NCBI GenBank assembly: GCA_964620325.1
Contig: CAZUIM010000012.1
Span: 13,912-77,911, forward strand
DNA length: 64,000 bases
Source: CAZMYM01 sp964620325
Lineage (GTDB): Bacteria > Bipolaricaulota > Bipolaricaulia > UBA7950 > UBA9294
Reading direction: 5' to 3'
Shown one piece after another: positions 59,309 through 64,000 of the stretch. A model generated the notes under the pieces. The model was not told where the DNA came from. It made no database searches and saw only the letters and a list, made by a program, of their open reading frames with translations. Position 1 is the first letter of the stretch. Every line of letters begins with the position of its first letter. A program made the translations under genes and the position numbers.

Positions 59309-60331
59309 TTACTCAATCCGCCAATCGACGATCCGCGGATCGTCCGGCGAGAGCGGCTCGACCTCGACCCGGCGGCTTCGCCCCCCCGCAGTGACCTCGA
59401 AGACGACGCGCGCATCCTCCTCTGCGTCGCAGTAGCGAGCCGCGAGAGCGGCCGCCTGATGCACTTCGACATCGGGCACATCGCCGTCCGCTTCGATCAG
59501 CGACGTCGGCCCCATCACGTCCACCGGCTCAATCCGGATCCGACCGTCCGCGAATCCGGCGAGCGCTTCGTTCTCCCACTCGTTGCGTCCGACGATCACC
59601 TTCGTCCCGGGCGACAGCCGGAACTGACGACCGAGTTTCAGCAGCCGGAACCCCTCGAGATCGACGTTCTCCCTTCCGCGATGCTCGAACGCGTCGCGAA
59701 CCCGCGCCGCATACGGCCGTTCGATCAGCAAGCAGCCCCCGGCCGGCTGCGGGTAGTCTTCGACCCCGAGTTCCTCGGCGAGCTTCATCTGAACGTCGCG
59801 GCTCCGCCCCTCGATCGCCAGCAGATCGTCCTTCCTGAGCCACCCTTGTTTGACCGGCAGGCTGTCCGGAAGCAGATTCGCCGAAAGCGGTCGAAGGAGT
59901 CGTTCTCCGAGACCGCTCTCCTCCTCCGCCTGAAGCAGAGCCCGCCGGTGCTGTGACTTCGGACGTTGGCCGAGCACCTCGCCGGTAATCACGAACTCGG
60001 CCTCCAACTCCTCCATCACCCGCTTCGCTGCCTTGAGTGTGAAGATGCGGCAGTCGATACACGGGTTCATTCCCCGCCCGTAACCGTGCTTCGGCGTGCG
60101 GACGACTTCGAGGTGCTCTTCCGAGGCGTCGACGATTCGCAACGGAAGGCCGACGCGCTCGGCGACCGCGCGAATCCTCGCTCGACCGCGCTCGTCGGCG
60201 CTGAACAGGTGCTGCACGTGAAGGAGCGTCACGTCGATGCCGCACCGGCGAACGAGAAGGGCGGCGAGGATGCTGTCCAGGCCGCCCGAGAAGGCCGCAA
60301 TCGCCCGGATCTGACGTTCGTTCGAAGTCAC
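59309..60331 (-). CDS. PP-loop ATPase, tRNA-thiolation (MnmA/ThiI-like) family with C-terminal NFACT-R-like domain
   Basis: A 340-residue protein. The N-terminal PP-loop is AAFSGGLDSILAALL, followed by the strand LLHVQHLF, the NPCIDCRIFTLKAA pair of cysteines that is typical of tRNA-thiolation enzymes, and TGEVLGQRPKSQ. Residues about 215-340 (LLKLGRQFRLSPGTKVIVGRNEWENE) resemble the NFACT-R_2 RNA-binding domain often fused to this group. The start is uncertain: GTG at 60331, or GTG at 60355 with AAGGG close upstream. It is divergent from htrA. The probable role is tRNA sulfur modification; the exact position modified is unknown. Confidence 0.8.
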   Translation of the reverse strand: MTSNERQIRAIAAFSGGLDSILAALLVRRCGIDVTLLHVQHLFSADERGRARIRAVAERVGLPLRIVDASEEHLEVVRTPKHGYGRGMNPCIDCRIFTLKAAKRVMEELEAEFVITGEVLGQRPKSQHRRALLQAEEESGLGERLLRPLSANLLPDSLPVKQGWLRKDDLLAIEGRSRDVQMKLAEELGVEDYPQPAGGCLLIERPYAARVRDAFEHRGRENVDLEGFRLLKLGRQFRLSPGTKVIVGRNEWENEALAGFADGRIRIEPVDVMGPTSLIEADGDVPDVEVHQAAALAARYCDAEEDARVVFEVTAGGRSRRVEVEPLSPDDPRIVDWRIE

Positions 60332-60425
60332 ATTCTCGTGCCCGGAGATCTTCACAGTCCCTTCACATTCCCGACGAATCATCAATCGGATGTATGGATC
60401 TAGATTCTTGCCAAGGAGGAATGCT

Positions 60426-61928
60426 ATGCGCAAGTCGCTATTCATTGGCGTCGTGGCCGCCATCGTTCTGGCCGCCGGCGTGACGGTCACATGGGTGAGC
60501 CTCCCGGATGGACAGCTGTCCGTCGCCTCCGTTCCGGCCGTCGCACAGACCGCGGACTCCGACCAAGCGATCACCGAATCCGGCGAGACGGCGATCAAGA
60601 GCGCCATTGCAGCCGTCGGACCGGCCGTGCTCCTCGTCGACGTGACGGGAACCACGGAGGTTGCCAGTCCGTTCTCTGAGCTGTACGGGGATCCGTTCTT
60701 CCGACACTTCTTCGGGGACCGATTCCGAGGTCTTCCCGAGGAGCGCGAGACCGAGTCGGTCGGAAGCGGGTTCGCGATCGAATACGCGGGCGAGGTGTAC
60801 GTGTTGACCAACGCACACGTCGTCCAAAACGCCGACACGATCACCCTGACCGCGGCCGACGACGGGTCCTGGCCCGCCGAGGTCGTCGGAACGGACGAGG
60901 TCATCGATGTCGCTGTCCTGCGCCCGCTGGGGGACACGTCGAACCTTCCGATCGCGCGCCTCGGCGACTCGAGCACCGTCGAGAAGGGCGACTGGGCGAT
61001 CGCGATCGGCAATCCGCTCGGCCTTTCGTACACCGTGACGCTGGGGATCATCAGCGCAATCGACCGTGACGTCGCAAAGCCGTCGGGGATCGGGAACTAC
61101 TATAACCTGATCCAGACGGACGCCGCGATCAATCCCGGCAACAGCGGGGGACCGCTCGTCAACTCGGCCGGCGAGGTGATCGGAATCAACACGCTGATCG
61201 CTCGGAACTCGTCGAGCGGGGTCTCGGTCGAAGGGATCAATTTCGCGATCGCGATCAACAGCGTCCGAGACATCCTGGCGCAACTCGTCGAGTCCGGATC
61301 GGTGACCCGCGGCTGGGTCGGCGTCAGCATCGCCGACGTCACCGCGGAGACCGCTGCGGAATTCGGTGTCGACCCGAACGCCACGGGCGCTCTGGTCGCC
61401 CAGGTCTTTCCCGGTGACCCGGCCGCGCTGGCCGGCATCCAGGTCGGAGACATCATCACCCGAGTCAACGACGTCGTCATCGAAGACGCGGACGAGTTCG
61501 TCCGTCAAATCGGTCTTCTCGGCGCCTTCACCGACGTCGAGATCGAGGTGATGCGCGGGGACGAGCCCCTGACGTTCGACGTAACCCTCGACATCCGTCC
61601 GAGCGAAGAGGAACTGGTCGGATACGAAGGGAGTACGCCAGAGATCGAGGCCGAATCGAAGTTCGGGCTGACCGTCGAGGCGATCGCCCCGATCGTCGCA
61701 CGGCACCTGGGATTGAATTCGACTGATGGTGTCGTCATAATCGAGGTAGCTGCCGGAAGTCGCGCGGACACCGCGGGGTTGGCTGAGGGAGACGTGATCC
61801 TGGAAGTGAATCATCAGCCGGTCACGTCGGTGAGTGAGTGGAACGACACGTTGTCCGAGATCGATGAGGACACCGCGATTACACTGACGATTCTGCGCAA
61901 TCGACAGCTGGGATTCGTCACGCTGTAA
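60426..61928 (+). CDS. HtrA/DegP-family serine protease with two PDZ domains
   Basis: Envelope protein-quality-control protease, 500 residues. One N-terminal hydrophobic segment (about 5-25) acts as signal or anchor. Trypsin-like domain with the triad His in VLTNAHVVQN, Asp in EVIDVAVLRP and Ser in NPGNSGGPLV. PDZ1 is about 290-385 (GWVGVSIADV) and PDZ2 about 415-500 (GLTVEAIAPIVARHLG). AAGGAGGA lies 5 nt before the ATG at 60426. A strong hairpin ends the unit just before the tRNA genes. Confidence 0.94.
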   Translation: MRKSLFIGVVAAIVLAAGVTVTWVSLPDGQLSVASVPAVAQTADSDQAITESGETAIKSAIAAVGPAVLLVDVTGTTEVASPFSELYGDPFFRHFFGDRFRGLPEERETESVGSGFAIEYAGEVYVLTNAHVVQNADTITLTAADDGSWPAEVVGTDEVIDVAVLRPLGDTSNLPIARLGDSSTVEKGDWAIAIGNPLGLSYTVTLGIISAIDRDVAKPSGIGNYYNLIQTDAAINPGNSGGPLVNSAGEVIGINTLIARNSSSGVSVEGINFAIAINSVRDILAQLVESGSVTRGWVGVSIADVTAETAAEFGVDPNATGALVAQVFPGDPAALAGIQVGDIITRVNDVVIEDADEFVRQIGLLGAFTDVEIEVMRGDEPLTFDVTLDIRPSEEELVGYEGSTPEIEAESKFGLTVEAIAPIVARHLGLNSTDGVVIIEVAAGSRADTAGLAEGDVILEVNHQPVTSVSEWNDTLSEIDEDTAITLTILRNRQLGFVTL

Positions 61929-61939
61929 ACGCCAGGCAA

Positions 61940-61997
61940 AGGAAGAGCTTGACCGGCGCCACGGCAGCAGCGGCGTGGCGCCGGTTGTCTTCCTCCT
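61940..61997 (+). terminator. intrinsic terminator after htrA
   Basis: A perfect 12-bp stem ACCGGCGCCACG (61952-61963) / CGTGGCGCCGGT (61974-61985), extended by AGGAAGA/TCTTCCT outside it. It is followed by a pyrimidine-rich run. It lies between the htrA stop and the first tRNA. Confidence 0.7.
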
Positions 61998-62006
61998 GCA
62001 GTCCGA

Positions 62007-62084
62007 CGGAGAGTGGCGCAGCTTGGTCAGCGCGCAGCGTTCGGGACGCTGAGGCCGCCGGTTCGAATCCGGCCTCTCCGACCA
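62007..62084 (+). tRNA. tRNA-Pro (anticodon CGG)
   Basis: Cloverleaf with acceptor CGGAGAG/CTCTCCG, D-stem GCGC/GCGC, anticodon arm CAGCG-TTCGGGA-CGCTG (anticodon CGG) and T-arm GCCGG-TTCGAAT-CCGGC. CCA is encoded. The next tRNA follows with no spacer. Confidence 0.93.
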
Positions 62085-62155
62085 GCGGGAGTAGCTCAAT
62101 GGTAGAGCTCTGGCCTTCCAAGCCAGTGACGCGGGTTCGATTCCCGTCTTCCGCT
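62085..62155 (+). tRNA. tRNA-Gly (anticodon TCC)
   Basis: Acceptor GCGGGAG/CTTCCGC (one G-T), anticodon arm CTGGC-CTTCCAA-GCCAG (TCC), T-arm CGGGTTCGATTCCCG. Discriminator T; CCA is not encoded. It begins at the base after the tRNA-Pro CCA. Confidence 0.93.
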
Positions 62156-62446
62156 CACCGACGATCCGCCCGGCGATTCGAGCGGCGCTCGAGGATTCGT
62201 GGGCCGGGTCGGTCGATGTTGACAAGGCGAAACGTCCGACGCACACTGGCTACGAGACGTCGATTCCCCGATTGGAAACGACGGGGAAACAACGTCCTCG
62301 AGCGGGAGTTGAAGCGGTTCCGCAAACCGGAGACCGCCCGGGAGTTCGCCGTGGGCGAGTTCCGCGGCGGGCTTATCATCGCCCTGGAGGCAAGCGGAGC
62401 GGCTTCCGCGGAGCGGAAACGTGATGCGTTTCGAAGAAACGCACAT
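62156..62446. other. spacer between tRNA-Gly and tRNA-Arg, no supported gene
   Basis: 291 nt. One hairpin TGCGTTTC-GAA-GAAACGCA lies at 62425-62443 just before the tRNA. An ATG at 62216 opens a frame, but it runs on through two tRNA genes and is rejected. Confidence 0.5.
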
Positions 62447-62519
62447 GCGCCCGTAGCTCAGGGGACAGAGCAACGGCCTTCTAAGCCGTCGGTCGGAGGT
62501 TCGAATCCTCCCGGGCGTG
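62447..62519 (+). tRNA. tRNA-Arg (anticodon TCT)
   Basis: Acceptor GCGCCCG/CGGGCGT, anticodon arm ACGGC-CTTCTAA-GCCGT (TCT), T-arm GGAGGTTCGAATCCTCC. CCA is not encoded. Confidence 0.92.
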
Positions 62520-62531
62520 AAAGCGAACCAT

Positions 62532-62607
62532 GGGGAGCGTGGCGCAGCGGCAGCGCATCAGGTTGTGGTCCTGAGGGTCGCGGGTTCGAATCCCGTCGCT
62601 CCTCCCA
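62532..62607 (+). tRNA. tRNA-His (anticodon GTG)
   Basis: Eight-base-pair acceptor including the extra 5' G paired with C73, the hallmark of tRNA-His. Anticodon arm TCAGG-TTGTGGT-CCTGA (GTG), T-arm GCGGGTTCGAATCCCGT. CCA is encoded. Confidence 0.94.
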
Positions 62608-62655
62608 GCAAGACTCTTCCGTACTCACGGGCCATCGATGCCTGCAAGTACGAAC

Positions 62656-62729
62656 GCGCCCGTAGCTCAACTGGATAGAGCATCGGTCTTCGGAACCGGG
62701 GGTTGGGGGTTCGAGTCCCTCCGGGCGTA
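62656..62729 (+). tRNA. tRNA-Arg (anticodon TCG)
   Basis: Acceptor GCGCCCG/CGGGCGT as in tRNA-Arg(TCT). Anticodon arm CGGT-CTTCGGA-ACCG (TCG), T-arm GGGGG-TTCGAGT-CCCTC. CCA is not encoded. A long hairpin follows at once, and its 3' end is repeated twice downstream. Confidence 0.92.
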
Positions 62730-62778
62730 GAAGCGAGCGTGCGGTCGCAGAGCGACCGTGCGTTCGCTTCTTGTCTTT
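62730..62778 (+). terminator. strong terminator of the tRNA operon
   Basis: An 18-bp stem with three G-T pairs (arms 62730-62747 and 62753-62770), 5-nt loop, followed by TTGTCTTT. It begins immediately after tRNA-Arg(TCG). Confidence 0.8.
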
Positions 62779-62821
62779 GGAGTGCGAGAACGCCTATCGG
62801 ACCGCGCAGCGGTCTCGACAA

Positions 62822-62866
62822 GCCGTCCAGTGGGACGGCCGGGGGTCTCGAGTCCCTCCGGGCGTA
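62822..62866 (+). pseudogene. tRNA-Arg 3'-half copy 1 with preceding hairpin
   Basis: Hairpin GCCGTCC-AGTG-GGACGGC (62822-62839), then a 26-nt copy of the last 25 nt of tRNA-Arg(TCG) at 62841-62866 with one extra C in the T-loop. No 5' half is found, so no complete tRNA can form. Confidence 0.7.
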
Positions 62867-62867
62867 C

Positions 62868-62913
62868 TGCCCCGAGGCGGGTCACTCGCTGATCCGCCTC
62901 GGGGCATTCGTCT
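62868..62913 (+). terminator. terminator-like hairpin after tRNA 3'-half copy 1
   Basis: Perfect 13-bp stem TGCCCCGAGGCGG (62868-62880) / CCGCCTCGGGGCA (62894-62906) followed by TTCGTCT. Confidence 0.6.
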
Positions 62914-62968
62914 GGGTGGCGATGAACCACCTGGAGTCTGCAGTCGCTCGATGAACCAGAGGCCGTAA

Positions 62969-63011
62969 CCTGTCCGTAGGACAGGCGGGGTCTCGAGTCT
63001 CTCCGGGCGTA
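62969..63011 (+). pseudogene. tRNA-Arg 3'-half copy 2 with preceding hairpin
   Basis: Hairpin CCTGTCC-GTA-GGACAGG (62969-62985), then GGGGTCTCGAG followed by TCTCTCCGGGCGTA (62987-63011). It differs from copy 1 by one internal substitution and one fewer G, and carries the same extra C in the T-loop. Confidence 0.7.
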
Positions 63012-63036
63012 CACGGAATCAAACATCCGTGTTTAT
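63010..63036 (+). terminator. weak hairpin after tRNA 3'-half copy 2
   Basis: Stem ACACGGA/TCCGTGT with an 8-nt loop followed by TTTAT, starting at the last bases of the tRNA-like copy. Confidence 0.45.
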
Positions 63037-63160
63037 GGAGTGTTGCGGACGAACCTCACGGACGCCTTTGAACTCCGGGGAGCTGAATGTAGAACGGGCT
63101 CGCCAACTGCTGTGTGATGATGGTTTCCAGCATCGGCGAGCTGCATGAACAGCGCCCGCA

Positions 63161-63718
63161 TCAGTGCTTGTAGCCCTGTGTCTCCTCGTCGGAGAACTCG
63201 ACGCCGAGTCCGACTGCCATCCGATTGACGAAGTTGAAGTAGGCGACGACGTGTGCAATGTCGAGGATGTCAAGGTCAGAGAGCCCCACGCGACGCAGTC
63301 TCCCGACATCGTCCTCTGTGATCTCGTCCGGTTGGCGCGTCAGCTTCACGGCGTACTGAAGCATCGCCTTGGCTCGAGCAGACAGCTCTGACATGTCGGG
63401 TCGCTCGATGAAGGCTTCTACCCGCTCGGCATCGCGCCAGTAGTGTTTGAGAGCTTCTCCGTGGTGGGCAACGCAATAGGCGCAATGGTTCGCCGAGGAT
63501 ACGGCAACGGCGATCATCTCGCGCTCTTCGCGTGAGACGTTCGATGGTCCGAACATGATAGCCTTGTAGAGATCAATGTGGGCCTCCATTGCGGTTGGGC
63601 GGAGGCTCTGTATCTTGAGGATGTTGGCGACTTTCCCACGGGCCTTCCCAATTCGCTCGTAGGCGTTGCGCAACGCCTCGTCCGCCTCCTGCTCACCGAT
63701 GACGCGTATCCAGGCCAT
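63161..63718 (-). CDS. carboxymuconolactone decarboxylase/AhpD-family (peroxidase-related) protein
   Basis: A 185-residue alkylhydroperoxidase-like protein. The redox motif is CAYCVAHHGEAL, with the CxxC pair and downstream His of the AhpD core, preceded by SREEREMIAVAVSS. The length and the C-terminal VAYFNFVNRMAVGLGVEF fit the uncharacterised peroxidase-related subgroup. The ATG at 63718 follows GGGAG; a longer frame upstream is not supported. The gene looks lower in GC than most of the window and lies just beyond the tRNA-Arg repeats, consistent with acquired DNA. Confidence 0.85.
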   Translation of the reverse strand: MAWIRVIGEQEADEALRNAYERIGKARGKVANILKIQSLRPTAMEAHIDLYKAIMFGPSNVSREEREMIAVAVSSANHCAYCVAHHGEALKHYWRDAERVEAFIERPDMSELSARAKAMLQYAVKLTRQPDEITEDDVGRLRRVGLSDLDILDIAHVVAYFNFVNRMAVGLGVEFSDEETQGYKH

Positions 63719-64000
63719 TCGAGGACTCCCTTCTGCTGCATCCAGGCTCGCAACTGAGCCGTAGACTCGAACCTCAATCCGAAGCGTGTCCATGCTAAGC
63801 GATCGTGTCCCGATTGGCGCGCGGTTCGGCTCTACGAGTGGGACCAGACGGCAACGGTAGAAGTGGTCAGACGCTGTATCGAAGGGCAACGGCAACTCAG
63901 AAGCTGAGTTGCTTACGAGTTCCTTCGGGACTCATGCTCGACGTTCGGAATTCCGGGGACATCTCTGAAAGCGCGCCGTTTGTCAAGGGGGAAGTCTCAG
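63719..64000. other. terminal region without a recognised gene
   Basis: Two hairpins are visible: CAACTCAG-AAG-CTGAGTTG (about 63893-63911) and GAGTTCC-TTC-GGGACTC just after it. The last 50 nt (GGGGACATCT ... AAGGGGGAAGT) look like the kind of sequence found beside transposable elements, but no transposase is in view. Confidence 0.35.

Larger units (their letters stand above)
62779..63160. other. non-coding region downstream of the tRNA cluster
   Basis: About 380 nt with no credible gene. It holds two copies of the tRNA-Arg(TCG) 3' end (62841-62866 and 62987-63011), each preceded by a 7-bp hairpin and followed by a terminator-like hairpin, plus a GACCGC/GCGGTC hairpin near 62800. Beyond 63030 nothing recognisable is seen. 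Confidence 0.5.

Noticed and set aside
62216..62665. small protein gene between tRNA-Gly and tRNA-Arg (LERELKRFRK segment faintly like S21)
   Set aside because: The frame runs through two tRNA genes, and the similarity is short and lacks the rest of S21.
63950..64000. insertion-sequence end at the window edge
   Set aside because: Only a suggestive sequence style; no matching inverted repeat or transposase is in the window.
1..64000. CRISPR array, rRNA operon, tmRNA, RNase P or SRP RNA
   Set aside because: No regularly spaced repeats and none of the conserved core sequences of these RNAs were seen on either strand.

Overview
This is a GC-rich, almost fully coding bacterial chromosome segment with housekeeping genes on both strands and short intergenic gaps. 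I recognise no phage, insertion sequence or CRISPR array. Promoters are classical sigma-70 type (TTGnnn, 17-18 nt, TAnnnT). Ribosome-binding sites are AAGGAGG-like. GTG and TTG starts are common. Gene content suggests an anaerobic or microaerophilic, deep-branching bacterium: split glycine decarboxylase (gcvPA/gcvPB), a tungsten/molybdenum aldehyde:ferredoxin oxidoreductase, a molybdopterin hydroxylase with carbamoyltransferases and carbamate kinase, Trk potassium uptake, a TGS-uridine kinase fusion and an S55 (SpoIVB-like) peptidase outside any sporulation context. Peptidoglycan genes (glmM, murE, murF, ftsEX) show a walled cell. The phylum cannot be fixed from the sequence; a Bipolaricaulota-like or other deep anaerobic lineage is a guess.

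Layout. 1-4.4 kb: 3' end of polA, two secreted-protein genes, glmM. 4.4-9.2 kb (minus): gcvPB-gcvPA-gcvH, then dnaB. 9.3-11.6 kb: rpsB-tsf-pyrH, with an acidic extension on S2. 11.7-17 kb: recG divergent from def-fmt, a PPC/DUF296 gene, nth-cinA. 17-22.7 kb: a flippase-like membrane protein, ftsEX-prmC (minus), a PD40 lipoprotein, ispD, a secreted protein. 22.7-33.1 kb: a catabolic island. On the minus strand lie hydantoinase, GntR regulator, carbamate kinase, two carbamoyltransferases and the large subunit of a molybdenum hydroxylase. Divergently lie a fold-type II PLP enzyme and an NTPase/PNPOx fusion. 33.1-38 kb: rmuC and a giant secreted phosphoesterase. 38-43.7 kb (minus): xthA, a Nif3-like gene, TGS-uridine kinase, acuC and a PKD/transglutaminase lipoprotein. 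43.8-49.2 kb: trkA-trkH, S55 peptidase, murF. 49.3-55.4 kb (minus): adenine deaminase, murE, a methyltransferase, a small exported protein, gyrB. 55.6-61.9 kb: an Asp/Glu racemase with AOR, folE, a PP-loop protein, HtrA. 62.0-63.1 kb: five tRNA genes, then two extra copies of a tRNA-Arg 3' end. 63.2-63.7 kb: an AhpD-like gene.

The best candidate for an under-described system is the 22.7-33.1 kb island. It resembles the purine/uric-acid cluster around E. coli ygeW-hyuA-yqeA-xdh: ring opening by a hydantoinase, carbamoyl transfer and carbamate kinase recovering ATP. It differs in having two non-identical carbamoyltransferases side by side, an unfamiliar PLP enzyme where ygeX would be, no peptidase or small hydroxylase subunits, and an NTPase fused to a PNPOx domain. 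Its divergent promoters have overlapping -10 boxes, and an 8-base block found there recurs at the gntR promoter. Substrate and chemistry remain inference.
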